DNA from: Hylemonella sp.
GTDB lineage: Bacteria > Pseudomonadota > Gammaproteobacteria > Burkholderiales > Burkholderiaceae_C
NCBI GenBank assembly: GCA_030695415.1
Contig: JAUYQZ010000039.1
Span: 87,788 to 151,787, forward strand
Direction: 5' to 3'
Length of the DNA: 64,000 nt
A model generated the notes under the pieces. That model made no database searches and was not told where the DNA came from. It saw only the letters and a list, made by a program, of their open reading frames with translations. Position 1 is the stretch's first letter. Every line of letters begins with the position of its first letter. Position numbers and translations under genes: made by a program. Shown piece by piece: positions 32,438 to 43,002 of the stretch.

Positions 32438-32484
32438 GCTGTCTAAGCCCGGTGATTATCGCTGGGGGCCTGCCACCGTGTAAA

Positions 32485-32513
32485 AGAAAAAGCCACCGCT
32501 TGCGGTGGCTTTT
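32485..32513 (-). terminator. Rho-independent terminator (hairpin bidirectional)
   Basis: Reverse strand AAAAGCCACCGCAAGCGGTGGCTTTTTCTTTTA. Confidence 0.85.
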
Positions 32514-32554
32514 GTCTGCGGCCGGTCCGGGGGCCTCGACTTGGTGAGCCCGGC

Positions 32555-33076
32555 TCACTCGTTCCAGATGCGCTGCGTCAGGCGTGCGACGCGCGCAGCC
32601 GAGGCGTCGCTCATCTCGGGAGTCGTCGTCTTGTGGGTCACGGCAGCCTCGACATCGGGCTGGTTCCGGGTCGCTGCCGCCTGGATGTCAGCCATCACGC
32701 GGGAATCGTTACGGGCCAGGTCCCACAGGCGCTCGTCGGCACGGTGGCGCGCCACGTCCTGGGACCAGCCGTCCAGACCGGCCATGAGACGTCCGGCCAG
32801 AGTGCGCGCTGTCGGCGCCAGAAGGGCCAGCGCAGCGAAGCCGATCACCCACATCAGCATCCAGGCAGCCAGCAGGTGACCGTCGGCCCAGGTTTCCATC
32901 ATTCGATCAGCCACCACCACAAGGGTCGCCACCATGGCGGCCAGCAGCACGCCGGCCAGGCCGCGTGGGGCATCCAGACTGTGGCGCAGGACGCTGGCGC
33001 TGTGCATCACGCGCTCCATGCGCTCCACGCCCGGGTGGCTGGTCGAGTACTCAAGGTGGACGAAGCTGTTGTTCAT
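32555..33076 (-). CDS. Hypothetical membrane protein
   Basis: Two TM helices (GVLLAAMVATLVVVADRM, LLAAWMLMWVIGFAALALLA) and charged C-terminus; divergent from a LysR gene. Confidence 0.7.
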   Translation of the reverse strand: MNNSFVHLEYSTSHPGVERMERVMHSASVLRHSLDAPRGLAGVLLAAMVATLVVVADRMMETWADGHLLAAWMLMWVIGFAALALLAPTARTLAGRLMAGLDGWSQDVARHRADERLWDLARNDSRVMADIQAAATRNQPDVEAAVTHKTTTPEMSDASAARVARLTQRIWNE

Positions 33077-33192
33077 GGCGGACTTTCTGCAGGGCTTGTT
33101 GGATGCAAGGGCTCGATACTAGGGTTTCTACTACTATTGCTCCACTTTATATTTGTAATGCTCGTTATTCACCGCAGTGATATATCATCCTG

Positions 33193-34149
33193 TTGATGGC
33201 TGAACTCAACTTTCGTACGCTGGATCTGAACCTGCTTCGGGTATTCAATGAGGTCATGACCGAGCGCAGCTTGACAAAGGCTGCCGGGAAGCTTGCGCTC
33301 ACTCAACCAGCGGTCAGCAATGCTTTGCGACGACTCCGGGAAGCCCTGGGCGACGAACTGCTGCGCCGCAGTGGCCAGGGGCTGGAGCCCACGCCGCGAG
33401 CCCTGGCGCTGTGGCCCACCGTGCAACAGGCCCTGCATCAGCTGCAGGAGTCCCTGTCGCCGGGCCGCTTCGAGCCGGGCCAGGCCACGACGACCTTCGT
33501 ACTGGCCATGGCCGACGCCACGGCGGCCGAACTGATCCCTGGCCTGATCGGCGTGCTGGACCGGGAGGCTCCGGGTGTCACCATCCGCGTCGTGCCCCTG
33601 ACCACGCGGGACCCGCGCCGCCTGCTCGACGAAGAAGCCGCCGATCTGGCCTTCGGCTACTTTCCGTCGGTGCTTGCTTCCCTCACCGCGCAGGCCCAGG
33701 CCGGCGAGACCGTGGCCTTCGACCATCAGCGCCTCTACGACAGCAGCTACGTCTGCGTGATGCGGCGCGGTCACCCCCTGGCCCACGAAGAACTGACACT
33801 GGACGGGTATTGCGCTGCACGCCACCTGCTGGTCAGCTTCTCGGGCCGGCCCTATGGCTTCATCGACGAGGCGCTGGCCGGGCTGGACCGGCAGCGCCAC
33901 ATCGTGCTCACGGTCAACCAGTTCTTCACGGCTGGGCGCGTGGTGGCCACATCCGACCTGCTCACCGTGCTGCCCCGACATTTCGTGAGCGTCACTGGCA
34001 TCGCCGACCAGCTGGTGCTGCGCGAGTTGCCCTTCAAGGTGCCGGACGTGCACGTCGATGCGTTGTGGCACCGGCGTCTGCAACACAGCCGCGCGCACAC
34101 TTGGCTGCGCGAAGTCCTGGCACGCCTGCCGCACCAGCGGGGTAAGTAA
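33193..34149 (+). CDS. LysR family transcriptional regulator
   Basis: LNLLRVFNEVMTERSLTKAAGKLALTQPAVSNALRRLREALGDELL. Confidence 0.95.
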   Translation: MMAELNFRTLDLNLLRVFNEVMTERSLTKAAGKLALTQPAVSNALRRLREALGDELLRRSGQGLEPTPRALALWPTVQQALHQLQESLSPGRFEPGQATTTFVLAMADATAAELIPGLIGVLDREAPGVTIRVVPLTTRDPRRLLDEEAADLAFGYFPSVLASLTAQAQAGETVAFDHQRLYDSSYVCVMRRGHPLAHEELTLDGYCAARHLLVSFSGRPYGFIDEALAGLDRQRHIVLTVNQFFTAGRVVATSDLLTVLPRHFVSVTGIADQLVLRELPFKVPDVHVDALWHRRLQHSRAHTWLREVLARLPHQRGK

Positions 34150-34161
34150 TACCCCTTCTTT

Positions 34162-34175
34162 TTGACCCGGGTCAA
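34162..34175. promoter_or_regulatory. FNR/ANR-type binding site
   Basis: TTGACCCGGGTCAA perfect 14-bp palindrome (TTGA-N6-TCAA), about 41 bp from the start predicted by TACACT (34197-34202). Confidence 0.65.
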
Positions 34176-34233
34176 TGGAATCTACGATGTGGCCGATACA
34201 CTCCGATGCACCGAAAACAGAAAGGAAATCCCC

Positions 34234-34656
34234 ATGAAAATTCTTCTGGCCGTTGATGGCAGCGAGTACACCAAGAAGATGCTGGCCTACCTGACCACCC
34301 ACGAAGGGCTGTTCAGCAGCGACAACAGCTTCACGATCTTCACCGTGCAGGCATCCCTGCCGCCCCGCGCCCGCGCCGCCGTTGGCAAGGAAGTCGTGGA
34401 TAAGTACTACAGCGAAGAGGCCGAAAAGGTGCTGGGCCCGGTCTCCAAGTTTCTGGCCCGCCATGGCATCGACGCCAAGAGCAGCTGGAAGGTCGGCCAC
34501 GCTGGCGAAAGCATCGCCAACGCTGCCACGGCCGGCAAGTTCGACCTGCTGGTCATGGGTTCGCACGGCCATAGCGCCCTGGGCAATCTGGTGATGGGCT
34601 CGGTCGCCACCCAGGTGCTGGCGCACTGCGGCGTGCCGGTGCTGCTGGTCCGCTGA
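34234..34656 (+). CDS. Universal stress protein (UspA family)
   Basis: MKILLAVDGSEYTKKML...LLVMGSHGHSALGNLVMGSVATQVLAHCGVPVLLVR. Confidence 0.95.
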   Translation: MKILLAVDGSEYTKKMLAYLTTHEGLFSSDNSFTIFTVQASLPPRARAAVGKEVVDKYYSEEAEKVLGPVSKFLARHGIDAKSSWKVGHAGESIANAATAGKFDLLVMGSHGHSALGNLVMGSVATQVLAHCGVPVLLVR

Positions 34657-34682
34657 GAAGGCCGAGACCTCCCCGCTTGCAC

Positions 34683-35456
34683 TCACCGCTCGTAAACAGC
34701 GGCTGAAGGCAGCGGCGCCAGCGCCCGGAAAACGGGCCTGGCGAAATAGTAGCCCTGAAAAAGTTCGACGCCGAGGTCCTGCAGCGCCAGGTACTCCTCG
34801 CGCGTCTCGATGCCTTCGGCAATCACGCGTGTCGAAAGCTCCTGGCACATCGCCATCATGGCCCTGACGATGGCCTGGCGTCGCCGATCCTGGTCAATGC
34901 CTCGGACCAGGGCCATGTCCAGCTTGATGATGTCGGTGTCAATATCGGCCAGCAGGTTCAAGCCTGCGTAACCGGCGCCAAAATCATCTAGGGCCGTCAG
35001 AAAGCCACGCTCCTTGTAGTGCCGCACGATGCCGCGCACGTGGCTCATGTCGGTGATGTATTCCTGCTCCGTGAACTCGAAGATGATCTGTCGAGTCGGG
35101 AAGCCGTAGGTATCGGCGGCCTCAATCGTGGTGCGGATGCACAGTTCCGGCCGATAGACCGCGTTGGGCATGAAGTTGATGCTGATGAAGGAGTCGACCT
35201 TCAACTCGGCCGCCAGCTGGATCGCCTTCACACGGCAGGCCTGGTCGAAAGCGTAACGATTCTCCTCGTTCACCTGCTTGAACACATGGCTGGCCGGCTC
35301 GCCCTGCGGGCCGCGCGCCAGAGCTTCCTGGGCATACACACGTCGCGTCGGGGCATGCACGATGGGCTGGAACGCCATGGCGAAATCAAAGCCCAGACCC
35401 GCTCCCGCCACGCACTCGGCACAGCCGATCTTGCGGAAATTCTTTGGCATCAACAT
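34683..35456 (-). CDS. EAL domain protein (c-di-GMP phosphodiesterase)
   Basis: FAMAFQPIVHAPTRRVYAQEALARG, EFTEQEY, LDDFGAGYAGL, EGIETREE; N-terminal GCAEC motif. Confidence 0.9.
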   Translation of the reverse strand: MLMPKNFRKIGCAECVAGAGLGFDFAMAFQPIVHAPTRRVYAQEALARGPQGEPASHVFKQVNEENRYAFDQACRVKAIQLAAELKVDSFISINFMPNAVYRPELCIRTTIEAADTYGFPTRQIIFEFTEQEYITDMSHVRGIVRHYKERGFLTALDDFGAGYAGLNLLADIDTDIIKLDMALVRGIDQDRRRQAIVRAMMAMCQELSTRVIAEGIETREEYLALQDLGVELFQGYYFARPVFRALAPLPSAAVYER

Positions 35457-35487
35457 ACGTTGAATTTTGCCAGACGCACCGGGACCT

Positions 35488-36333
35488 TCATCGCTGCAGG
35501 GGGTCTTCACCCGTCTCGGCCTCGACGCCAGCCAGGGTCACCCCCATCCACTGCCGCAGATCCGTCCACATGCGCTGGATCTCCACATTGCGCGGCGTCA
35601 GCAACGCACTGGGCAGCTCGATCGTCACCACCGGCATGCCCTTGTGCACACCGCCGTAGTTTCCCAGCGAGCCCGGGAAAATACCCACCTGGTCCAGGTA
35701 GAGCCGCCCCAGCCGACGCGGCGGCTCGATCGGGCCATCGAAGTCCAGCACGCCATAGGGCGCGTGGATGCTGACAATCAGGTTGGGCTTGAAGCGCTGC
35801 ATCTCGTCGTGCAGGTAGCGACTTTCGGGCTCGCTCAGCGGCGTCCTGCCCGGCCAGCGGCGCGGGTCCTTGCGGGTGCGCTTCTCCCAGTAGAAGGCGG
35901 CGTCGCGCTCCCAATTGGGCGTGGGAAAGTTGCGGTTGAGGTCCACCCCATTAGCGTTGACGCGACGCGCCGGCTTGTCAAAAAGACCGTCCGGGTTCAG
36001 GGCCGGAATGAAGCGCCAGTGGATCGGCTCGTTCGCGCCCTGCGCCAGCCGGATCCAGTGCAGCGCCACCGAAGCAGATGACAGTTCGTCGCCATGGATG
36101 CCGCCAATCACCAGCACGCGCAGGCGCGTCGTGGCCGGGCGCACGTCGCGCGTGTAGATCATCCGGCCCTTGACGCTGCGGCCCTCGCTCGGCTGCAGGC
36201 CCGTGGCTTGGCACAGGGCCCAGCTGACATTGGGCAGGCGTGCATAAAACTCATCGCAGGCCCGGTCATTGGCACGCACCCCACCGACCAGCAGCAAGGG
36301 CACGCCAGCCGCCATCCATTTCCAGAAACGCAT
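35488..36333 (-). CDS. M14-family zinc carboxypeptidase (MpaA-like), exported
   Basis: IGGIHGDE zinc ligands, VDLNRNFPTPNW, IVSIHAPYG; N-terminal signal. Confidence 0.88.
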   Translation of the reverse strand: MRFWKWMAAGVPLLLVGGVRANDRACDEFYARLPNVSWALCQATGLQPSEGRSVKGRMIYTRDVRPATTRLRVLVIGGIHGDELSSASVALHWIRLAQGANEPIHWRFIPALNPDGLFDKPARRVNANGVDLNRNFPTPNWERDAAFYWEKRTRKDPRRWPGRTPLSEPESRYLHDEMQRFKPNLIVSIHAPYGVLDFDGPIEPPRRLGRLYLDQVGIFPGSLGNYGGVHKGMPVVTIELPSALLTPRNVEIQRMWTDLRQWMGVTLAGVEAETGEDPLQR

Positions 36334-36376
36334 GCTGTCATTCTATGGCGCCCCCAATTTCAGGTAAATTGCACGC

Positions 36377-36895
36377 ATGTCAGTTTCATCTCCGGGACCG
36401 CGCGCCCGCCCGCCGAGTTTCACCTCCCCCGAGTTCCGCGCAGCGCTGGGCATGTTCGCCACCGGCGTCACCATCGTCACGGCGCGCTCTGCCAACGGCA
36501 AGCTGGTGGGGCTGACCGCCAACTCCTTCAACTCCGTCTCGCTGAACCCCCCGCTGGTGCTCTGGAGCCTGGCGCGTGCCGCCGCCTCGATGGCTGCGTT
36601 CAGCACGGGCTCGCATTACGCCATCAATGTGCTGGCCGCCGACCAGCAGGACCTGGCGCAACGCTTCGCCTCCAAGGAGGTGGACCGATGGGCCGGCGTC
36701 GCCCATGCCGAAGGCGTGGCCGGTGCGCCGCTGCTGGCCGGCGCCGCCGCCACTTTCGAATGCTTCAACCGCAGCCGCTACGAGGAAGGCGACCACGTGA
36801 TCTTTGTCGGCGAGGTCGAGCGCTGCACCCACCGGGCCGATGCCTCGCCCCTGCTGTACCACGGCGGCCGCTTCTACGCCGAGCACCCTTTGTGA
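36377..36895 (+). CDS. Flavin reductase family protein
   Basis: FATGVTIVTARSANGKLVGLTANSFNSVSLNPPLVLWSL. Confidence 0.92.
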   Translation: MSVSSPGPRARPPSFTSPEFRAALGMFATGVTIVTARSANGKLVGLTANSFNSVSLNPPLVLWSLARAAASMAAFSTGSHYAINVLAADQQDLAQRFASKEVDRWAGVAHAEGVAGAPLLAGAAATFECFNRSRYEEGDHVIFVGEVERCTHRADASPLLYHGGRFYAEHPL

Positions 36896-36900
36896 AGTTG

Positions 36901-37000
36901 CACACCCCCAGGCTGCGGGCACTGCGTGTCCCTCCGCCACCCCCCTTGCAGGGGGCAACGCCAGCAGCCCGGCAAAGCCGGTTCTGCGGCGTTCCCCGCT
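36901..37000. repeat. Intergenic repeat of a type recalled from Comamonadaceae genomes
   Basis: CTGCGGGCACTGCGTGTCCCTCCGCCACCCCCCTTGCAGGGGGCAACGCCAGCAGCCCGGCAAAGCCGGTTCTGCGGCGTTCC: two nested hairpins. Single copy in window; family assignment from memory. Confidence 0.6.
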
Positions 37001-37054
37001 TTGACCACCTCACACGCAGCATATTCATACTTGGCGCCGCAGCGCGGCGCTGAC

Positions 37055-37957
37055 ATGAATCTTCCCGCACGCAAGGACCACCTCGACGGCCTGGCCGTCG
37101 GCATCCTGCTGGCCTGCTGCATGTTCTGGGGCTTCCAGCAGGTGCTGGTAAAAGCCACGCTGCCGGAGGTGCCCCCCATCTTTCAGGCCGCCTTGCGCTT
37201 CGTCGGCGCCACGGCCCTGCTCATGCTGTGGTGCCGCTGGCGCCGTGTGGCGCTGTTCGCGCGGGACGGTACGCTGTGGCCCGGCCTGCTGGCCGGCGCG
37301 CTTTTTGCCAGCGAGTTCGCCTGCCTCTACATCGGCCTGCAGTACACCACCGCCTCGCGCCTGACGGTCTTTCTCTACACCTCGCCGTTCTGGGTGGCGC
37401 TGGTGCTGCCCCTGCTGGTGCACGCCGAACGCCTGCGGTCCCTGCAGTGGGCCGGTCTGCTGCTGGCTTTCCTGGCGATGGTGTTCGCCCTGCGCGAGAG
37501 CTTCGTGGCACCGCAGTCGCAAGACCAGCTGCTGGGCGATGCGCTGGCACTGGCGGGCGGTCTGGCCTGGGGCCTGACCACCGTGACGATCCGGGCCAGC
37601 CGGCTGGCCCGGACCTCCGCCGAGAAGCTGCTCTTCTATCAGGTGGGCGTGAGCGCAGCCGTGCTGCCCCTGCTTTCACTGGCACTGGGCGAAACCTGGA
37701 CCTGGCAGTTCAGCTCCTTCGCCCTCAGCTCGCTGCTGCTGCAGACGGTGGTGGGGGCCTTCGCCAGCTACCTGGTGTGGATGTGGATGCTGGGGCGTTA
37801 CCCGGCGACCAAGATCTCGGCCTTCGCTTTTCTCACACCGCTGTTCGCCCTGCTGTTCGGCGCGCTCTGGCTGCAAGAGCCACTGACGCCCAGCCTGCTG
37901 GTCGCGCTGGCCCTGGTGGCCGTAGGCATCGTGCTGGTGAACCGCAAGCCGGGCTGA
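37055..37957 (+). CDS. DMT/EamA family transporter
   Basis: 10-TM pattern: ACCMFWGFQQVLVKATLPEVPPIFQAALRF... LGAL-type repeats. Confidence 0.9.
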   Translation: MNLPARKDHLDGLAVGILLACCMFWGFQQVLVKATLPEVPPIFQAALRFVGATALLMLWCRWRRVALFARDGTLWPGLLAGALFASEFACLYIGLQYTTASRLTVFLYTSPFWVALVLPLLVHAERLRSLQWAGLLLAFLAMVFALRESFVAPQSQDQLLGDALALAGGLAWGLTTVTIRASRLARTSAEKLLFYQVGVSAAVLPLLSLALGETWTWQFSSFALSSLLLQTVVGAFASYLVWMWMLGRYPATKISAFAFLTPLFALLFGALWLQEPLTPSLLVALALVAVGIVLVNRKPG

Positions 37958-37980
37958 GCCGGCTGCGGTTCTCCCTTGCG

Positions 37981-38979
37981 TCAGATCTTGCCAGCCGCCT
38001 TGAGGCGATCGATCGTGGCCTTCTCGGCCACGAAGGTGCGCTCGGCGTAGGCCGTGTACTCGGCCGTGCTCATGTAGATCGCGGGCATGTAGAACTTGTC
38101 CAGCGTGTCGATCACGCGCTGGTCGTCCAGGGTCTTCTTGAAGGCATCGTGCAGGATCTTGACGATGGCCGGGTCCATGTTCTTCGGCCCACCGATGCCA
38201 AAGGGCGACTCGGTCACCGTGTCCCAGCCGCTTTCCTTGACCGTGGGCACGTCGGGAAAGGCCTTGTTGCGCTGGCTGCCCAGCGTGGCCAGCAGGTTCA
38301 AGCTGCCCGCCCGGACATGGGGCGCAAACTCGGTGGTGCCGCTCATCAGCGGGATGTGCCCGCCCAGGATGGCCTGCAGGATCTCGGCCGAACCCTTGTA
38401 GGGAATGTCCTGCAGCACGATGCCGGCCTTGGACGCAAACTCCTCGATGGCCAGGTGGGGCGTGGTGCCCGTGCCGGTATGGCCGTAGTTGACCTTGCCG
38501 GGGTTGGCGCGGGCGTAGGCCACCATCTCCTTGAGCGTCTTGTACGGCGCATCGGGACGCGCGGCCAGGCCGAAGGTGTAGCCGGTCAGGCAGACGATGT
38601 GGGTGATGTCCTTGACCGGATCGAAGCTGGTCTTCTGCATGTGCGGCAGGCGGTAGATGCCCAGCGGCAACTGCGTGAGCGTGTAGCCGTCGGGCCGGGC
38701 GCTCACCATCGCGGCAGCGCCCAGGGTGCCGCCGGCGCCCGGCTTGTTTTCGATGATCACCGTGCCGCCCAGCGCACGGCTGGCGCTTTCGGCGAACGCG
38801 CGCATCGTCGCGTCGCTGCTGCCGCCCGTGGGCCAGGGTGCGATCAGGGTGATGGGGCGGTTGGGAAACTTGTCCTGCGCCAGCGCCCAGGGGCTGACGA
38901 GAGCCGGGGCGCTGGCCAGCGCAGCGCTGCGCATGATGAGCTGGCGGCGGGTCAGGGAGCGTTTGATGGGTGCGGTCAT
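37981..38979 (-). CDS. Bug family (tripartite tricarboxylate transporter) substrate-binding protein
   Basis: FPNRPITLIAPWPTGGSSDATMRAFAESASRALGGTVIIENKPGAGGTLGA. Confidence 0.95.
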   Translation of the reverse strand: MTAPIKRSLTRRQLIMRSAALASAPALVSPWALAQDKFPNRPITLIAPWPTGGSSDATMRAFAESASRALGGTVIIENKPGAGGTLGAAAMVSARPDGYTLTQLPLGIYRLPHMQKTSFDPVKDITHIVCLTGYTFGLAARPDAPYKTLKEMVAYARANPGKVNYGHTGTGTTPHLAIEEFASKAGIVLQDIPYKGSAEILQAILGGHIPLMSGTTEFAPHVRAGSLNLLATLGSQRNKAFPDVPTVKESGWDTVTESPFGIGGPKNMDPAIVKILHDAFKKTLDDQRVIDTLDKFYMPAIYMSTAEYTAYAERTFVAEKATIDRLKAAGKI

Positions 38980-39013
38980 GTCTGTCTCCTGTGGGTTGAA
39001 ATTGTCCGGGAAT

Positions 39014-39029
39014 TGTGATCTGGTTCACA
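39014..39029. promoter_or_regulatory. CRP-type binding site
   Basis: TGTGATCTGGTTCACA = TGTGA-N6-TCACA; centre about 62 bp upstream of start predicted from TATAGT (39072-39077). Confidence 0.65.
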
Positions 39030-39097
39030 CCGCAAGACTGTCGCCTTCGTGCTAAGGCGGCGACCCACCTTTATAGTCCTCGGGAGAGGACGCGTCC

Positions 39098-39451
39098 ATG
39101 CCACGTCGCAGCGAATTTCTGGAGTTGGTTGTCGAGCAGATGTCCCGCCTGGGCACCATCTCGTCCCGCGCCATGTTCGGCGGCTACGGCCTGTACTGCA
39201 ACGGCCTGTTCATCGCCATCGTCACCGGCGAGCAGCTGTACTTCAAGGCGGACGCCCGGAGCCAGTCCCGCTTCGAGGTCCGCGGCCTGCCGCGTTTCCA
39301 GTACCAGGCGCGGGGCAAGCCCGTGCAACTGCTCTACTACCAAGCGCCGCCCGAGGTCTACGAGGACGCCCAGGCCATGCTCGACTGGGGCCAATGGGCG
39401 CTGGCGGCGGCCGTGCGGGCGAGCCAGCCAGCCCGCAGGAAACCCCACTAA
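39098..39451 (+). CDS. TfoX N-terminal domain protein
   Basis: LVVEQMSRLGTISSRAMFGGYGLYCNGLFIAIVTGEQLYFKAD. Confidence 0.88.
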   Translation: MPRRSEFLELVVEQMSRLGTISSRAMFGGYGLYCNGLFIAIVTGEQLYFKADARSQSRFEVRGLPRFQYQARGKPVQLLYYQAPPEVYEDAQAMLDWGQWALAAAVRASQPARRKPH

Positions 39452-39491
39452 GGGCCGTTTGCGCTGATCGACCGCGATGGCGACAGGGCGC

Positions 39492-40739
39492 CTAGACCAC
39501 CCCGGCCTGGCGCAGCGCCGCAATGCGCGCCGCATCCAGCCCCAGCTCGGCCAGCACCTCAGCGGTGTGCTCGCCCAGCGCCGGCGGCGCGCGGTGCAAC
39601 ACCGGTGGCGTGCCGCTCAAGCGCAGGGGGCTGGCCACGCTGCGGATCGCCGGCACGCCTTCGGCAGCGACGGCCTGCGGTGAGCAGGCCTGCTCGATGG
39701 CCAGGCCCCGCGAGCGCACCTGGGCGTCGGCAAAGGCCTGGCCGATGTCGTTGATCGGGCCGCAGGGCACGGCCTTGTGTTCCAGCGCGGCGATCCACTC
39801 GTCGGTCGTGCGGGTGCGCGTGATGGCCTCCAGCTGCGGCACCAGATCGGCGCGATGCAAGACCCGCTGAGTGTTGGTGGCGTAGCGTGGGTCCTGCGCC
39901 AGCTCAGGGCGACCCGCCACGTTGCAAAAGCGCGTGAACTGCCCGTCGTTGCCGATGGCCAGCAGCATGGCGCCGTCTTGCGTGGGCATGTCCTGGTAGG
40001 GCACCAGGCTGGGGTGGCTGTTGCCCTGGCGCTGCGGGACCCGGCCGGTGTTGAGGAAGCCACCGGCCTGGTTGGCCAGGATGGCCATGCCCACGTCCAG
40101 CAGGGACATGTCGATGTGCTGGCCCTCGCCCGTGCGGTGTCGCACTTCCAGCGCCGCCAGGATGGCGGTGGAAGCGTAGACCCCCGTGAAGATGTCGGTC
40201 AGCGCCACGCCCACCCGCTGCGGGCCGCCACCGGGCACCTCATCCGGGCGGCCGGTGATGCTCATCATGCCGCTCATGGCCTGCACCATCAGGTCGTAGC
40301 CCGCGCGCTCGGCGTAGGGCCCGTCCTGACCGAAGCCGGTGATGGAGCAATAGATCAACCTGGGGTTAAGCAGCTTCAGGCTGGCGTAGTCCAGCCCGTA
40401 ATGCGTCAGGCCACCGACCTTGAAGTTCTCCACCAGCACATCGCTCTGCTCGGCCAACTGGCGGATCAGCGCCTGACCTTCGGGCCGGGCAATGTCCACC
40501 GTGATGGAGCGCTTGTTGCGGTTGGCGCAGGTGTAATAGGCCGCGTGTCCGGTGTCCTTGCCCTGCGCATCCTTCAGGAAGGGCGGGCCCCAGTGGCGCG
40601 TGTCGTCACCGCTGCCGGGACGTTCGACCTTCACCACGTCGGCGCCCAGGTCCGCGAGGATCTGCGTGCACCAGGGGCCGGCCAGGACGCGTGACAGGTC
40701 CAGGACCTTGATGTGCGGGAGCGCGGCGGGTTTGCTCAT
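39492..40739 (-). CDS. CaiB/BaiF (class III) CoA-transferase, likely glutarate CoA-transferase
   Basis: KVLDLSRVLAGPWCTQILADLGADVVKVERPGSGDDTR; adjacent to gcdH. Confidence 0.92.
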   Translation of the reverse strand: MSKPAALPHIKVLDLSRVLAGPWCTQILADLGADVVKVERPGSGDDTRHWGPPFLKDAQGKDTGHAAYYTCANRNKRSITVDIARPEGQALIRQLAEQSDVLVENFKVGGLTHYGLDYASLKLLNPRLIYCSITGFGQDGPYAERAGYDLMVQAMSGMMSITGRPDEVPGGGPQRVGVALTDIFTGVYASTAILAALEVRHRTGEGQHIDMSLLDVGMAILANQAGGFLNTGRVPQRQGNSHPSLVPYQDMPTQDGAMLLAIGNDGQFTRFCNVAGRPELAQDPRYATNTQRVLHRADLVPQLEAITRTRTTDEWIAALEHKAVPCGPINDIGQAFADAQVRSRGLAIEQACSPQAVAAEGVPAIRSVASPLRLSGTPPVLHRAPPALGEHTAEVLAELGLDAARIAALRQAGVV

Positions 40740-40740
40740 C

Positions 40741-41937
<1,197 letters not shown>

Positions 41938-42096
41938 GGGTGTGCTCCAGAAATCTGCCTTCATGGTACGGCCGCGACCGAGTCCCGGGCAAACGAAAAT
42001 ACCGCATTCAGATATGAGCTCAACGCATAGTTAAAAGCATTCTGCCAACCTATCTCTGCGCAATCCGGGCCGCCAGTTGTGTATATTGCTCACACC

Positions 42097-42996
42097 ATGC
42101 GCCGCAAGATTCCCTCGCTGCAAGCCCTGGCCTGCTTCGACGCCGCCGCCCGCCACGAGAGCTACACGCGCGCCGCGCAGGAGCTCGCGCTGACGCAGAG
42201 CGCGGTATCGCGCCAGATCGGTGCGCTGGAGGCTTACCTGGGCATTGCCTTGTTTCGCCGCACTCGCCACGGCGTGGCGCTCACGCCGGGCGGCGCAGAC
42301 TATGCGCGCCAGATCGCGCCGCGCCTGCAGGCACTGGAGCGCGACACCCTGGACGCCATGTCACGCCAGGGCACCACGGGCAGCATCTCGCTGGCCGCCG
42401 TACCGACCTTTGCCACGCGCTGGCTCATGCCACGCCTGTCGCAATTGATGGGGCCGCACCCTGAGCTCATCGTGCACATCGAGACACGCACCCGCCCCTT
42501 CCTCTTCGCCGACACCGGTTTCGATGCCGCGCTGTATTCCGGAACGCGCGAGCAGGTGAGCAACTGGGCTGGCACCCAGGCCACGATGCTGATTGAGGAA
42601 GAAGTGGTGCCGGTCTGCGCCCCGTCCCTGCTGGGTGCTCGCAAGCGGCTGCAGCCGGCCGAGCTCGCCCGGCTGCCGCTGCTGCAGCAGAGCACGCGCC
42701 CCGAAGCCTGGCGCCAGTGGTTCGAGGCCATGGGGGTGGAGGCTTCCAGCGCACTATCCGGTCCGCGCTATGAGCTGTATTCCATGACGGCCGCCGCGGC
42801 CGCTCAGGGCCTGGGGCTGGCCCTGGTGCCGCGCCTGCTGATCGAGCCGGAGCTCGCGCGTGGCGAACTGGTGGTGCCCTGCCCGCGGCCCCTCAAGAGC
42901 GGACGCGCCTACTGGCTGGTGTTGCCGGAGCGCGGCGAGCCGCGCCCGGCGCTGGCGGCCTTTGCCGCCTGGCTGCTGGAGCAGGCCCGTGGCTGA
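42097..42996 (+). CDS. LysR family regulator (GcvA-like), divergent from gcdH
   Basis: MRRKIPSLQALACFDAAARHESYTRAAQELALTQSAVSRQIGALEAYLGIALF. Confidence 0.93.
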   Translation: MRRKIPSLQALACFDAAARHESYTRAAQELALTQSAVSRQIGALEAYLGIALFRRTRHGVALTPGGADYARQIAPRLQALERDTLDAMSRQGTTGSISLAAVPTFATRWLMPRLSQLMGPHPELIVHIETRTRPFLFADTGFDAALYSGTREQVSNWAGTQATMLIEEEVVPVCAPSLLGARKRLQPAELARLPLLQQSTRPEAWRQWFEAMGVEASSALSGPRYELYSMTAAAAAQGLGLALVPRLLIEPELARGELVVPCPRPLKSGRAYWLVLPERGEPRPALAAFAAWLLEQARG

Positions 42997-43002
42997 AGGC
43001 GC

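Noticed and set aside
31661-32513. Two similar AAAGCCACCG...CGGTGGCTTT hairpins as a repeat family
   Set aside because: Each is adequately explained as an independent terminator; similarity limited to the stem.
34162-34656. 164-aa form of the universal stress protein
   Set aside because: Extension reads through the FNR-like palindrome and promoter; family start MKILLAVDGSE is at 34234.
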